Numbered from the stretch's first letter, positions 39,560 to 49,110 are shown. The stretch is 64,000 nucleotides of DNA from Acidimicrobiales bacterium (GCA_030448105.1 JAUJNP010000001.1:233303-297302), one strand, 5' to 3'. Notes: a model not told the origin generated them from the letters alone. Made by a program: numbers and translations.

Positions 39560-40996
39560 GTGGTCCGCGAGGCGGCCGACGGCGAGGGCCGGTTCAGGGC
39601 GGTCGGTGGGCCCTTCTCCTCCTACTCACGAGCCGTCGAGGTCGAGGGCGACGGCGATGGTCGCAGCCGGGTGACGGAGACCACCCGGTTCCGCCTGGCC
39701 ATACCCGTGTGGGGGCTGCTGTTCGTGTGGCCCTACAAGCGGGAGCTGCGCCGCCTGGAGGGCAGGGACCGCAGCCGCCATCCCTTCTGGGCGCCGCCGG
39801 ACCACGTGGACGCCCGGGCGGCGAGCGTGCTCGGCCTCCTGTGCACGGTGTCGGTCGTCGCCGGCTACCTCGGCACCCTCATCACCCAGACCATCACCTT
39901 CGCGGCCGACGAGTTCAACAGCTCCGACACCGCCCAGAGCACCACCCTGGCCGCCGTCCGGGTGGGGGTGCTGCTGTCGCTGGTGCTGGTGGCCACCGCC
40001 GACCGGCGGGGCCGCCGGCGGCTGCTGCTGGCCTCGGCCGTGGGCGGCTGCCTGGTGGCGGCCACCGGGGCGTTCGCCCCGAACCTGTGGGTGCTCGGCC
40101 TCACCCAGACCTTCTCCCGTGGGCTCTCCACCACCCTCGTGCTGCTCGTCACCATCGTCGCCGCCGAGGAGATGCCGGCCGGCTCCCGCGCCTACGCCAT
40201 CAGCGTGATGACCATGACCGGTGCGCTCGGTGCGGGCATGGCCCTGTGGGCGCTCCCCCTGGCCGACCTCGACGAGCGGGGCTGGCGGATCCTCTACCTG
40301 ATCCCCCTGCTCGGGCTCCCGCTGATCGTCTACGTGAGCCGACGCCTGCCCGAGAGCCTGCGCTTCGTGCGGCCCCACCCCGACACGCCGGTGGTGACCG
40401 GCCACGGTCGCCGCCTGTGGGTGCTGGGCGCCGCCTTCTTCTTGATCTCGGCGTTCGGGGCGCCGGCCACCCAGCTCCTCAACGAGTTCCTCCGCGACGA
40501 ACGGGGCTTCTCCGCCGCCCGCATCTCCCTGTTCACGGTGCTGACGAGCACGCCGGCCGCCATCGGGCTGGTGGTCGGCGGACGGATCTCCGACGTGCGG
40601 GGCCGGCGGGCGGTGGTGCTGTTGGGGGTGGTGGGTGGAGCCGTACTCACCGTGTTCGCCTTCAGCTCCGTGGGGTGGCCGATGTGGGTGTGGAACCTGG
40701 CCGGCACGATCCTGGCCGCTGCTTCCAGCCCGGCGCTCGGCATGTACGGCCCCGAGCTCTTCCCGACCGGCTCCCGAGGCCGGGCCAACGGCATCATCCA
40801 GGTGGTGTCGGTGGCGGGCAGCGCCGTCGGCCTGGTAGCCGCCGGGGTGATCTCGGACCGCACCGGTACCCTCACCCGGGCCATGCAGGTGCTGCTCGTG
40901 GGTCCGCTGGTGGTGGGCGCGCTGGTGGTGTTCCTCTTCCCCGAGACCGCCCGCCGAGAGCTGGAGGACCTGAACCCCGAGGATCGTCTCCCGTGA
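39560..40996 (+). CDS. MFS transporter with soluble N-terminal extension
   Basis: The 478-residue protein has about 12 membrane helices, with the MFS loop motif in ATADRRGRRRLLLAS, and a second such motif DVRGRRAVVLLG after helix 8. Before the first helix lies a soluble part (VREAADGEGRFRAVGGPFSS and RFRLAIPVWGLLFVWPYKRE) typical of a particular actinobacterial MFS group. The start given (GTG 39560) is the first in this frame; the natural gene probably starts further up at ATG 39450, whose frame (NQLVLEPDDLGRVLTP) joins if one C is added to the C-run at 39547-39551. Substrate unknown. Its stop overlaps the next start (GTGA). Confidence 0.88.
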   Translation: MVREAADGEGRFRAVGGPFSSYSRAVEVEGDGDGRSRVTETTRFRLAIPVWGLLFVWPYKRELRRLEGRDRSRHPFWAPPDHVDARAASVLGLLCTVSVVAGYLGTLITQTITFAADEFNSSDTAQSTTLAAVRVGVLLSLVLVATADRRGRRRLLLASAVGGCLVAATGAFAPNLWVLGLTQTFSRGLSTTLVLLVTIVAAEEMPAGSRAYAISVMTMTGALGAGMALWALPLADLDERGWRILYLIPLLGLPLIVYVSRRLPESLRFVRPHPDTPVVTGHGRRLWVLGAAFFLISAFGAPATQLLNEFLRDERGFSAARISLFTVLTSTPAAIGLVVGGRISDVRGRRAVVLLGVVGGAVLTVFAFSSVGWPMWVWNLAGTILAAASSPALGMYGPELFPTGSRGRANGIIQVVSVAGSAVGLVAAGVISDRTGTLTRAMQVLLVGPLVVGALVVFLFPETARRELEDLNPEDRLP

Positions 40997-41886
40997 CGAC
41001 CCCGTCGCGGCCGATCCCCAGGGAGGAGGCGGCGGCCCGTGCAAGCGTGGCCGTGGCCGTGGCCGTGTCGGTCTGCTTCACCTTGGCCGGGTGCAGCGTG
41101 TCGCGCCCGGTGCTGCGCCCGGCCGACCGGGTGCCGACCACCACGACCACCATCACCACGGCCCCGACTTCCATCACGACCACGGCGAGCACCACTACGA
41201 CGGCGCCCGCGGGCCGACCCACGGCCAGCACGGCCACGACGGGCGCAGCCCCCACCACCGGGGCGCCGAGCTCCGATGATGCTCCTTCGTTCGTGGCCAC
41301 CGCGCGCGACGGCCGGGCGGCGGTGGCCGTCTACGAGCAGCCGGGCGACACCGAAGCGGACCGCACCGTGGCCAACCCGGGGGACTATGGGCAGGCTCAG
41401 GTGTTCCTCGTGCTCGATCGCGAGCCGGGCTGGCTCCGGGTGGCCCTGCCGGTGCGCCCCAACGGCAGCACCGGATGGCTCCGCGAGGCCGACGTGACCG
41501 TCACCCAGCACCGCTACCGCATCGTGGTGTCGCTCAGCCGGCACCGCTTCGAGGTCTTCGACGCTGGCCGGCGCATCCTCGACGCCCCCGCCGGCATCGG
41601 CACCAGCGACACGCCCACCCCGGGGGGCACCTACTACACGTGGGTGCTCATCGACCCGTCCAACAGCGGCTACGGCGCCTACGCCTACGGGCTCTCGGGG
41701 TTCTCCGACGCCCTCGACACCTTCGCGGGCGGCGACGGTCGGTTGGGCATCCACGGCACCACCGACGAGACCTCGGTGGGGCGGGACGTGAGCCACGGTT
41801 GCATCCGGGTGACCGACGCCGTCATCACCCGTCTGGTGCACGACGTCGGCCTCCCCCTCGGCGTCCCCGTGACGGTCACGCGCTGA
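40993..41886 (+). CDS. Lipoprotein L,D-transpeptidase (YkuD domain)
   Basis: The 297-residue protein has a lipoprotein signal (VAVAVAVSVCFTLAGC, lipobox L-A-G-C), a long Thr-rich stalk, an SH3-like segment (AVAVYEQPGD...WLRVALPVRPNGSTGWL) and a YkuD catalytic domain RYRIVVSLSRHRFEVFDAGR with GIHGTTDETSVGRDVSHGCI; catalytic cysteine in S-H-G-C-I-R. Such enzymes make 3-3 cross-links in peptidoglycan or attach proteins to it. GTG start overlaps the MFS stop. Location: outer face of the membrane. Its activity would complement MurA and the PASTA kinase in cell-wall assembly. Confidence 0.93.
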   Translation: MTTPSRPIPREEAAARASVAVAVAVSVCFTLAGCSVSRPVLRPADRVPTTTTTITTAPTSITTTASTTTTAPAGRPTASTATTGAAPTTGAPSSDDAPSFVATARDGRAAVAVYEQPGDTEADRTVANPGDYGQAQVFLVLDREPGWLRVALPVRPNGSTGWLREADVTVTQHRYRIVVSLSRHRFEVFDAGRRILDAPAGIGTSDTPTPGGTYYTWVLIDPSNSGYGAYAYGLSGFSDALDTFAGGDGRLGIHGTTDETSVGRDVSHGCIRVTDAVITRLVHDVGLPLGVPVTVTR

Positions 41887-41889
41887 TTG

Positions 41890-41927
41890 GCTCCTCCCCC
41901 GCTTCGCTCCTCCGGAGCGGCTTCGCC
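41890..41927 (-). repeat. Dispersed palindromic repeat (family 2), copy 1
   Basis: Read on the minus strand: GGCGAAGCCGCTCCGGAGGA then GCGAAGCGGGGGAGGAGCC. A closely similar segment occurs at 50417-50455 on the plus strand. It contains GCTCC-TCC-GGAGC, a hairpin. Placed between the L,D-transpeptidase stop and the convergent hydrolase stop, so it may also end transcription. Confidence 0.75.
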
Positions 41928-41930
41928 GCG

Positions 41931-42515
41931 TCAGGTGCCCAGTCTCGCCAGCCACTCGGCGACCGCCTCGACCACCTGGGTCTCGCCGGCGACGCCACGC
42001 CGGTCCTTCACGTCGTGGCCGGCGCCGTCGATCCAGACGTGGGTGACCGGCCCGGCGATGGCGGCGGTTCGGGCCTCGAGGTCGGCGGGGGCGGCGAAGG
42101 GGTCCTTGGTGCCGCTCACGAACAGGCACGGCACGTCCAGCGCGGGGAAGTGCTCGACGCGGAGGCGGTCGGGCTTCCCCGGCGGGTGCAGGGGATAGCT
42201 GAGGAGCACCAGCCCGGCGGCGGGCAGGCCCTCGGCCACGGACATGGAGCAGATCCGCCCCCCCATCGACCGCCCGCCGAGCACCAGCGAGCCCGGCACC
42301 ACCCCGGCCCGGCGCACCAGGGCGGCCGCCTCCTCCACGACGCACGCCAGCAGCTTGGGCGCCCGGTCGGGAGCCCGGCGGCCCTCCCGCCGGTACGGGA
42401 AGTCGATGCGGGCGGTGGGCAACGGCGGCGCTACCGCCGCCTCGATGCGCACCAGGGTGCGATGGTGGCGATCGCCCCCTGCCCCCGGCGCCAGCAGCAG
42501 CGCCCCCGGCTCCAC
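41931..42515 (-). CDS. Alpha/beta-family hydrolase (KANL3/Tex30-like)
   Basis: The 194-residue protein matches small hydrolases of the KANL3/Tex30 group: ALLLAPGAGGDRHH, ARIDFPYRREGRRAPD, LVLGGRSMGGRICSM (nucleophile G-x-S-M-G-G), LSYPLHPPGKPDRLR, FVSGTKDPFAAP (acid) and VTHVWIDGAGHDVKD (histidine). Start GTG at 42515. The bases around the start repeat 14 bases of the neighbouring dnaJ-like gene end. Substrate unknown. Confidence 0.88.
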   Translation of the reverse strand: MEPGALLLAPGAGGDRHHRTLVRIEAAVAPPLPTARIDFPYRREGRRAPDRAPKLLACVVEEAAALVRRAGVVPGSLVLGGRSMGGRICSMSVAEGLPAAGLVLLSYPLHPPGKPDRLRVEHFPALDVPCLFVSGTKDPFAAPADLEARTAAIAGPVTHVWIDGAGHDVKDRRGVAGETQVVEAVAEWLARLGT

Positions 42516-42573
42516 TACGACGCCACTAGGAGCCGAGCCGATAGGCGAGGCGACCAGTCAGCACGGCGCCTGA

Positions 42574-42590
42574 GTGCGGCGCAGCCGCAC
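42574..42590 (-). terminator. 7-bp stem hairpin after the DnaJ-domain gene
   Basis: GTGCGGC-GCA-GCCGCAC is a perfect stem with 3-base loop, 48 bases past the stop of the DnaJ-domain gene. No T-run follows. The surrounding 120 bases (42516-42637) hold no other gene and are bounded by the 14-bp direct repeat ccactacgacgcca (42512-42525, 42635-42648). Confidence 0.4.
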
Positions 42591-42637
42591 AGCTTGCCTC
42601 GACGACGGCCCGACTCTCCGCGCACCTCCTAGGCCCA

Positions 42638-43342
42638 CTACGACGCCAGCAGGATGCGTCGGGCCTCGGTGAGCTCGGCGATGCGCTGGGCGGCGCCCTC
42701 TGTGTCGGCCCCGTGGTCCGGGTGGGCCCGGCGCAGGAGGTCCCGGAAGGCGCGCTGCACCTCGGAGCGCACCGGGTCATCGGCGTCGAGCCCCAGCACG
42801 GTGAGGGCCCACTCCACCGGGTCGCCCACACCGGCGTGAACCCAGCTGCCCCGCCCGGACCGGCCGGTGAGGTACTCCACCAACGCCTCGTCGACCGGAC
42901 CCCGCCAGTGCAGGGCCTTGCGCAGGAGGTGCATGACCGCGGCGCGGGGGCCAGGGAGCAGCTGCCCGGCGGCGTACAGGGCCGCCAGCACCTGGGGCGC
43001 AGCGATGGTGTCGCCCAGCTCGGCCAGCTCGAAGCGCACCTGCTCGCCGTCGCCCACGAGGCGGTGCACCCGGCGGTTGAGGCCGACGTGGTCGGTCTGG
43101 AAGCGGTGGCGGAGGCGGGGCTGGGGGATGCGCATCCCCTGCTCGAGCTGGTGGGTGAGGCGTTCGAGGTCGGGGTGCAGGTCGGGGTCGACCCGGTCGA
43201 CGAAGCCGGCCACCACCCCGCCGAGCAGCAGGCCGCCGAAGCCCGGGGCGGGCGACACCGGAAGGTCACGGCGCCCCAGGGCGAGACGGCGGGTCGGCGC
43301 GATCGGCCGAGACTGGAACACCTCGAACTCGGCCAGGAGCAT
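42638..43342 (-). CDS. DnaJ-domain protein with novel N-terminal region
   Basis: The 234-residue protein has a C-terminal J-domain-like segment: AFRDLLRRAHPDHGADTEG with the H-P-D triad, then RIAELTEARRILL. J domains stimulate Hsp70 (DnaK). The N-terminal 160 residues (RTRRLALGRRDLPVSP..., HRFQTDHVGLNRRVH) are not a family I recognise. The J-domain is at the C-terminus rather than the usual N-terminus. ATG at 43342, just before a family-1 repeat. Alone on its strand with the hydrolase gene downstream. Confidence 0.8.
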   Translation of the reverse strand: MLLAEFEVFQSRPIAPTRRLALGRRDLPVSPAPGFGGLLLGGVVAGFVDRVDPDLHPDLERLTHQLEQGMRIPQPRLRHRFQTDHVGLNRRVHRLVGDGEQVRFELAELGDTIAAPQVLAALYAAGQLLPGPRAAVMHLLRKALHWRGPVDEALVEYLTGRSGRGSWVHAGVGDPVEWALTVLGLDADDPVRSEVQRAFRDLLRRAHPDHGADTEGAAQRIAELTEARRILLAS

Positions 43343-43352
43343 CGGATCAAAC

Positions 43353-43409
43353 TACCGGGCGGCGCCAGGGGCGCCGCCGCTCAGGGCCGGGGGTGGGGTC
43401 GGCGGACGT
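43353..43409 (+). repeat. Family-1 palindromic repeat, single copy
   Basis: The 57-bp segment begins TACCGGGCGGCGCC and ends GGGGTCGGCGGACGT, matching the copies at 3889-4004 and 44350-44406. It contains CGGCGCC-AGG-GGCGCCG hairpin arms. It lies between the DnaJ-domain gene and the zinc-ribbon gene. Confidence 0.9.
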
Positions 43410-43417
43410 GCTACCGG

Positions 43418-44347
43418 TCAGACGTACTGGCGCAGCAGGGCCCGCAGCTCGCCGGCGGCCGCCTTCACCTCGTCGTCGTCGCTGTCGGTGCCCTCCAGCT
43501 GGTCGTGCAAGGACCCCGATTGGGTGACGATCTGGTCCCAGACGCCGGGCGCGAAGCCGTAGGGCACCCCCAGGTCCTTCACCCTCCCGGCGGCGTCGGC
43601 CAGGCTCAGCACCGCGTCGTGGTCGTCAGCGGCGTGCATCAGCCGGTCGGCGGCGATGAACAGCTCGGACATGACCTCCTGGGCGACGAGGCCGTCCTCG
43701 GGGTCCCCGTCGCCGTCAGCACCCTCGACGTCGTCGTCGTCGCCGGCGGCGGCCACCTCGCCAGCGTCGAGGGAGAAGTTGAAGTCCACCTGGTCGAGCA
43801 CCGACTCTGCCCGCTCCTCGTCCTCGGCGTGGACGACCAGGTCGTCGTCCTCGTCGAAGCCAAAGGCCACGCCCGCCTCGGTCAGCGAGTCGGCCAGCGC
43901 GGTGCGCTTCTCGTCGGGCCAGTCGTCCAGCTCGTAGGCCACCTGATCCTTGTCGGGGTCGAGGGTCGGCAGGGTGGACGTCTCGACCTGCTCGACGAGG
44001 ATGTCGACCGCCTCCTCGTCGTCGGCCCGCACCACCAGGCTGGTGGCCTCCCAGACGTGGAGGATCCCCTGCCCGGTGAGGAGCTGGTCGAGCAGCACCC
44101 GCGAGGCGTTGTCCCACTCGTCGAACTCATAGGCGATCTGGTCGCCCCCGGGCTCGTCGGAGACCTCGTCGCCGTCGAGATCGGCGGCGTCGCGGTCGTC
44201 GGCCTCAGCGGCCTCCTCGGCGATGGCCGACTCCATCTCGTCGGGGTCCGACGACACCAGCTCGGCCCCGCATTCGGCGCACGTGGCCACCGAGGGCACG
44301 TATTCGGCGTCACACTCGGGGCACACCTTGACCGTCACGGCCCGCAA
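43418..44347 (-). CDS. Zinc-ribbon, acidic two-repeat protein of unknown function
   Basis: This 309-residue protein begins with a zinc ribbon (VCPECDAEYVP...CAECGAEL) followed by a strongly acidic region and two related segments of about 55 residues: QIAYEFDEWDNASRVLLDQL ... LVVRADDEEAVDILVEQVE and QVAYELDDWPDEKRTALADS ... LVVHAEDEERAESVLDQVD. The second half ends in helical LFIADRLMHAADDHDAVL and a charged tail. The internal duplication resembles DUF2007-like folds, but I do not recognise it firmly. The start is near 44347 (or GTG 44338); both give the zinc ribbon. No membrane segment. A regulatory or adaptor role is possible. Confidence 0.78.
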   Translation of the reverse strand: MRAVTVKVCPECDAEYVPSVATCAECGAELVSSDPDEMESAIAEEAAEADDRDAADLDGDEVSDEPGGDQIAYEFDEWDNASRVLLDQLLTGQGILHVWEATSLVVRADDEEAVDILVEQVETSTLPTLDPDKDQVAYELDDWPDEKRTALADSLTEAGVAFGFDEDDDLVVHAEDEERAESVLDQVDFNFSLDAGEVAAAGDDDDVEGADGDGDPEDGLVAQEVMSELFIAADRLMHAADDHDAVLSLADAAGRVKDLGVPYGFAPGVWDQIVTQSGSLHDQLEGTDSDDDEVKAAAGELRALLRQYV

Positions 44348-44349
44348 CT

Positions 44350-44435
44350 TACCGGCCGGCGCCGAAGGCGCCGTCGCTCAGGGCGGGGGGTGGGGTCGGC
44401 GGACGTCTACCGGCCGGCGCCAAAGGCGCCGTCCG
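44350..44435 (+). repeat. Family-1 palindromic repeat, full copy plus partial copy
   Basis: The full copy is 44350-44406 (TACCGGCCGGCGCCGAAGGC to GGACGT); after one base a truncated second copy runs 44408-44435 and covers only the hairpin half. The tandem spacing is the same as in the pair at 3889-4004. Confidence 0.9.
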
Positions 44436-44456
44436 CACGCGATCGCTGCCGATCGG

Positions 44457-46088
44457 TCAGAGCTGCGGGGTCTCCACGTGGCGGCCGAACACCGACGCCA
44501 GGGTGTCGATGTTCTCGCGTTCGGTTGCGTAGGTGCGCACGGTGTCGATCAGGGTGGGCAGGAGGTTGACCTCGGGATCAGCGGCCTCGGTCCGGAGCCG
44601 GTCCAGGGCGGCCTCGACGGCGACGCCGTCCCGGTCGGCCTTGACCGCCTGGAGCCGCTTCACCTGCGCCTGCTCCTGCTCGTCGGTGATGCGCAGGGTG
44701 TCGATGGGGTCGTCGTCGTTGCCCTCGGTGTAGCGGTTGACGCCCACCACCACCCGCCGGCCGTCCTCCAGGCGACGCTCGAGCTCGTAGGCGGCATCGG
44801 CGATCTCGGCCTGGAACCAGCCGTCGTCGAGGGCGGCATGGACGCCTTCGAGCATGGACCCACCCCCCAGCTCGTCGAGGTGGGCGAAGATCTCCTCGGC
44901 CTGGCGCTCCAGCTCATCGGTGAGGGACTCGACGAACCAGGACCCGCCGAGGGGATCGGCCACCGCGGGCACACCGGTCTCGTGGGCGATCACCTGCTGG
45001 GTGCGCAGGGCGATGCGGGCCGCTCGCTCGGTGGGGAGGGCGAGGGCCTCGTCCATGGAGTTCGTGTGCAGGCTCTGGGTGCCGCCGAGCACGCCGGCCA
45101 GGGCCTCTATGGCGGTACGGGCGATGTTCAGCTCCGGCTGTTGCGCGGTGAGGGACACGCCCGCGGTCTGGGTGTGGAACCGCATGCGGGTCGACCGCTC
45201 GTCGGTGGCGCCGTAGCGGTCCCGCAGCCAGCGGGCCCAGATGCGGCGGGCGGCCCGGTACTTGGCGATCTCCTCGAAGAAGTCGATGTGGGCGTTGAAG
45301 AAGAAGCTGAGCCGGGGGGCGAAGGCGTCGACGGCCAGGCCGGCCTGGGCCGCCAGCTCCACGTACGCGAAGCCGTTGGCCACGGTGAAGGCCAGCTCCT
45401 GCGCGGCGGTGGAGCCCGCCTCCCGGATGTGGTAGCCGGAGATGGACACGGGGTGCCACCGGGGCAGCTCCGCCGCCGCGAACTGGATCGTGTCGCGCAC
45501 CAGGCGCATCGAGGGCCGGGGCGGGAAGATGAACTCCTTCTGCGCCTGGTACTCCTTGAGGATGTCATTCTGGAGGGTGCCGCCGAGGCGGGCCCGTTCC
45601 ACGCCGGCGGCCTCCGCGGTGGCCACGTACATGGCGAGGACCAGGGACGCCGGTGAGTTGATGGTCATCGACGTGGTGACGGTGCCGAGGTCGATGCCGG
45701 CGAAGAGGTCCTCCATGTCGGCGAGGGTGTCGACGGCCACGCCGCACTTGCCCACCTCGCCCTCGCACAGCGGGTCGTCGGAGTCGCGCCCCATGAGGGT
45801 GGGCAGGTCGAAGGCCACCGAGAGGCCGTCGCCGCCGGCCGCCAGGATCGAACGGAACCGCTGGTTGGTGTCGGTGGCGGTGCCGAAGCCGGCGAACATC
45901 CGCATGGTCCAGAGCTTCGAGCGGTACATGGACGCGTAGGGCCCGCGGGTGTAGGGGAACTGGCCGGGGAACTCCCCGTCGTCGGGCCCGTACACCGGCT
46001 CCAGGGGGATCCCGGACATGGTGGTGCCCTCGACGGCTCGGTGGGGAGAGGCGTCGTAGGCCCGCTGCCACCGTTCCCGTGCGCTCAC
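44457..46088 (-). CDS. B12-dependent acyl-CoA mutase, large (substrate-binding) subunit
   Basis: The 543-residue protein corresponds to the TIM-barrel part of methylmalonyl/isobutyryl-CoA-type mutases: FPYTRGPYASMYRSKLWTMR, FAGFGTATDTNQRF, GLSVAFDLPTLMGRDSDDP, TSMTINSPASLVLAMYV, and the substrate-CoA region GSTAAQELAFTVANGFAYVE. The cobalamin-binding domain is missing, so it needs a separate small subunit, as in IcmA/IcmB-type or split mutases. The LPTLMGRDSD region looks more like isobutyryl-CoA-type than classical methylmalonyl-CoA mutase, but this is by eye. GTG at 46088. The small-subunit gene is not in the window; MeaB at 36690-37613 is the probable chaperone. Confidence 0.92.
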   Translation of the reverse strand: MSARERWQRAYDASPHRAVEGTTMSGIPLEPVYGPDDGEFPGQFPYTRGPYASMYRSKLWTMRMFAGFGTATDTNQRFRSILAAGGDGLSVAFDLPTLMGRDSDDPLCEGEVGKCGVAVDTLADMEDLFAGIDLGTVTTSMTINSPASLVLAMYVATAEAAGVERARLGGTLQNDILKEYQAQKEFIFPPRPSMRLVRDTIQFAAAELPRWHPVSISGYHIREAGSTAAQELAFTVANGFAYVELAAQAGLAVDAFAPRLSFFFNAHIDFFEEIAKYRAARRIWARWLRDRYGATDERSTRMRFHTQTAGVSLTAQQPELNIARTAIEALAGVLGGTQSLHTNSMDEALALPTERAARIALRTQQVIAHETGVPAVADPLGGSWFVESLTDELERQAEEIFAHLDELGGGSMLEGVHAALDDGWFQAEIADAAYELERRLEDGRRVVVGVNRYTEGNDDDPIDTLRITDEQEQAQVKRLQAVKADRDGVAVEAALDRLRTEAADPEVNLLPTLIDTVRTYATERENIDTLASVFGRHVETPQL

Positions 46089-46126
46089 CGGTCCAAGTAT
46101 CGCTCCCGTTGCCGCGCGGCGGTGGG

Positions 46127-47668
46127 TCAGCCCGCCACGACGTCCACGGGGCGGCCGAGCACCTCGGCCAGCAGGTCGGCGCGCTCGCTGGCGGCGTAGA
46201 GCTCGAGGTCGATGTCGGCGTCGCCCGCCGGGAGGGCCCGCACCACCAGACGCTTGGCCCGCTCCTTGGCCTTCACCTTGCGCACCCGCGACTCGTGCCC
46301 GCGGTCGAGGCCGATGGCCACCCGCAGGATGGCGGCGCAGGTGCGCACCAGCTGCTGGTCGGCGGCGGGGAGGGCCGCGAACTCGGGGTGGGACGCCTTG
46401 GGGGCGCTCTTGCGGTGGTAGCGAGCGATGAGGGCGATGATCTCGATCTCGCCGTCGGTGAGCCCGACGAGGCGCTCGGAGTTCCGGATCACGTAGTAGG
46501 CGTGCTTGTGGTGCTTGGCGTGGGAGATGGCGACGCCGACGTTGGACAGGAGGGCCGCGGCCTCGAGGTACTCCCGGGCGCCCTCGTCGAGGCCGTGGAG
46601 CTCGGCGGTGGCATCGAAGAGCTGCAGGGCGAGCATGGCCACGTGGGCGGAGTGGTCGGGGTCCTCGTCCATGGCCGCCGCCAGGTGTTCCACGCCGCGG
46701 CGGCTCACATCGCGCAGGTGGTGGAGCGCCCCGCCCCGGATGCGGTTGGCGGTGTCGAGGAGCACCCCCTCGCGCAGGGCGTAGTCGCTCAGCGTCAGCT
46801 CCTGCACGCCGAAGACGTCCACCACGCCCTCGAGGATGAGGGCGCCGGCCAGGATGATGTCGGCGCGCTTCGGCTCCAGGCCGGGCATGGCGCCGAGCGG
46901 GCCCTTGGCCCTCGCCTTGACCAGCCGGGCCGCCACCTCCCGCACCTCGTCGCCGCTGACGGTGGCCCCGTTGTAGGTGCGCAGTGCCTCGGCGCCGGCG
47001 GCGGCGCGGGCCAGGCGCACCACCTGCTCGATGGTGCCCGAGGAGCCGACCGCCACCTCGAAGCCGAGCTCGGCCACCGGCCGGCGCAGGGCGCTCAGCG
47101 CCTCGGCCACGTGCCGCCGGCACGAGGTCACCGCTGAAGGGTGCAGCGCCTGGCCGGGGAAGAACCGGTTGGTGAGGCGGACCGCCCCGAGCTTGAAGCT
47201 GCGCGACGTGAGCATCTCGCCCTTCTCGCCCACCAGCACCTCTGTGCTCCCTCCGCCGATGTCACAGAGGAGCAGGCGGCGGTCGAACACCGGCAGCGCC
47301 TGGATGACGCCGAGGTGGATGAGGCGGGCCTCCTCCACCCCGGAGACGATCTCCACCTCGACGCCCGCCTCGGCGCGGGCCCGGGCGAGGAACTCGGCGT
47401 GGTTGTCGGCCTCCCGCACCGCGCTCGTGGCCACCGCCCGGAGCGGGGCCTCGGAGATGTCGGCGATGCGCCGGAACCGGGTGAGGGTCGCCACCCCCCG
47501 GTCGATGGCGTCGGGCGCCAGGCGCTTCATGTCCCCCGAGCCGCTGCCCAGGCGCACCATCTCCTTCTCCCGGGCGACGACGTCGAACGTGCCCTCGTCA
47601 CCGACACGGGCGACCACCAGGTGCAGCGAGTTGGTGCCGACGTCGACGGCGGCGAGGACCCGGCTCAC
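46127..47668 (-). CDS. Ppx/GppA-type exopolyphosphatase with HD-like C-terminus
   Basis: The 513-residue protein has the two actin-fold phosphate loops ([15 protein letters not shown] and [13 protein letters not shown]), [14 protein letters not shown] and FARLAEALSAL-like parts, then a C-terminal HD-type helical domain ([37 protein letters not shown]). Such enzymes hydrolyse polyphosphate or pppGpp. ATG or GTG at 47668. It is divergent from glpX by 71 bases. Confidence 0.92.
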   Translation of the reverse strand: MSRVLAAVDVGTNSLHLVVARVGDEGTFDVVAREKEMVRLGSGSGDMKRLAPDAIDRGVATLTRFRRIADISEAPLRAVATSAVREADNHAEFLARARAEAGVEVEIVSGVEEARLIHLGVIQALPVFDRRLLLCDIGGGSTEVLVGEKGEMLTSRSFKLGAVRLTNRFFPGQALHPSAVTSCRRHVAEALSALRRPVAELGFEVAVGSSGTIEQVVRLARAAAGAEALRTYNGATVSGDEVREVAARLVKARAKGPLGAMPGLEPKRADIILAGALILEGVVDVFGVQELTLSDYALREGVLLDTANRIRGGALHHLRDVSRRGVEHLAAAMDEDPDHSAHVAMLALQLFDATAELHGLDEGAREYLEAAALLSNVGVAISHAKHHKHAYYVIRNSERLVGLTDGEIEIIALIARYHRKSAPKASHPEFAALPAADQQLVRTCAAILRVAIGLDRGHESRVRKVKAKERAKRLVVRALPAGDADIDLELYAASERADLLAEVLGRPVDVVAG

Positions 47669-47739
47669 GCCCGCAAGCTACCGGTGTCGTCCGTACATCC
47701 AAGGGAGCCCGACCAATCGCCCAACTAGGGTCAAGGGCC

Positions 47740-48735
47740 ATGACCGTGGCGAAGCAGGTGCCCACCCGCAACCTGGCCATGGACCTGGTGCGGGTCACGG
47801 AGGCGGCCGCGCTGGCGGCGGCCCGGTGGATGGGTCGGGGCGACAAGAACGGGGCCGACGGGGCGGCGGTCGACGCCATGCGGGTGGTGCTCGACACCGT
47901 CTCCATGGACGGCGTGGTGGTCATCGGCGAGGGCGAGAAGGACGAGGCGCCGATGCTTTACAACGGCGAGCACATCGGCGACGGCACACCACCCCTCACC
48001 GACATCGCCGTCGACCCGCTCGAAGGCACCACCCTCACGTCGCTCGGGCGGGGCAACGCGGTGGCCGTCATCGCGATGTCCGACCGGGGCACGATGTTCG
48101 ACCCCGGCCCGTGCGTGTACATGGAGAAGATCGCGGTGGGGCCCGAAGCGGCCGAGGTGATCGACATCACCCGCTCGGCCACCGACAACCTCGAAGCGGT
48201 GGCCAAGGCCAAGGATGAAGACGTGCGGGACATCACCGCGGTGATCCTCGACCGCCCCCGCCACGAGGACCTCATCAGCGAGGTCCGGGCGTCGGGGGCC
48301 CGCATCCGGCTCATCCAGGACGGTGACGTGGCCGGCGCCATCTCCACCGCCTGGTCCGAGTCGGGGGCCGACATCCTCTTCGGCATCGGGGGCACGCCCG
48401 AAGGGGTGATCTCCGCCGCCGCCCTCAAGTGCATGGGGGGCGCCATCCAGGGCCGGCTGTGGCCCCGCGACGACGACGAACGGGCGGCGGCGGTGGCTGC
48501 CGGCTACGACCTCGACCGGGTGCTCCACACCGACGACCTGGTCGGCGGGGACAACTGCTTCTTCGCCGCCACCGGCGTCACCGACGGCGAGCTGCTCAAG
48601 GGCGTGCACTACGACAGCCGGGGAGCCACCACCCAGTCGCTCGTCATGCGCTCACGGTCGGGCACGGTGCGCTTGATCAACGCCCGCCATCGGCTGCGCA
48701 AGCTCAAGGAGTTCAGCTCCATTGAGTTCGGCTAG
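47740..48735 (+). CDS. glpX: Fructose-1,6-bisphosphatase class II
   Basis: GlpX hydrolyses fructose-1,6-bisphosphate in gluconeogenesis. The 331-residue protein contains [22 protein letters not shown], the metal site [20 protein letters not shown], the VYMEKIAVG segment and [23 protein letters not shown] at 47740. It fits with glgP/galT as part of central sugar metabolism in the window. Confidence 0.95.
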   Translation: MTVAKQVPTRNLAMDLVRVTEAAALAAARWMGRGDKNGADGAAVDAMRVVLDTVSMDGVVVIGEGEKDEAPMLYNGEHIGDGTPPLTDIAVDPLEGTTLTSLGRGNAVAVIAMSDRGTMFDPGPCVYMEKIAVGPEAAEVIDITRSATDNLEAVAKAKDEDVRDITAVILDRPRHEDLISEVRASGARIRLIQDGDVAGAISTAWSESGADILFGIGGTPEGVISAAALKCMGGAIQGRLWPRDDDERAAAVAAGYDLDRVLHTDDLVGGDNCFFAATGVTDGELLKGVHYDSRGATTQSLVMRSRSGTVRLINARHRLRKLKEFSSIEFG

Positions 48736-48759
48736 CGAGTTGGAGTAGGAAGGAGGGGC

Positions 48760-49110
48760 GTGTCCGACGTCACCATCTTCCACAACCCTCGCTGCTCGAA
48801 GTCGCGTGGGGCGATGTCCCTGCTGGCCGAGCGGGGCGCCGATGCCCTGGTGGTGGAGTACCTGCGGGATGCGCCCACCCGACCGGAGTTGGAGCGGGTG
48901 CTCGCCCTCCTCGGCACCGACGACCCCCGGGCCATGATGCGTACGGGCGAGGGTCCCTACGCCGAGCTGGGCCTGGCCGAGGCCGGGCGCGACGAGCTCC
49001 TCGACGCCATGGCCGACCACCCCATCCTGATCGAGCGGCCCATCGTGGTGCGGGGCGACCGGGCCGTCATCGCCCGGCCCCCCGAGCGCCTGCTCGAGCT
49101 GTTCGCCTGA
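48760..49110 (+). CDS. ArsC/Spx-family thioredoxin-fold protein
   Basis: The 116-residue protein has FHNPRCSKSRGAMSLLAE, the C-x2-S active site (C12) of glutaredoxin-type arsenate reductases and YffB-like proteins, then YLRDAPTRPELERVL and the family end HPILIERPIVVRGDRAVIARP. R-x-P near the C-terminus is the oxyanion site. Arsenate reduction is possible but many members have no such role; there are no other ars genes nearby. GTG at 48760 follows glpX by 24 bases with GAAGGAGGGG as ribosome binding site. Confidence 0.88.
   Translation: MSDVTIFHNPRCSKSRGAMSLLAERGADALVVEYLRDAPTRPELERVLALLGTDDPRAMMRTGEGPYAELGLAEAGRDELLDAMADHPILIERPIVVRGDRAVIARPPERLLELFA

Noticed and set aside
42512..42648. 14-bp direct repeats as attachment sites of a mobile element
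   Set aside because: Only about 120 bases lie between them, with no integrase or element content.
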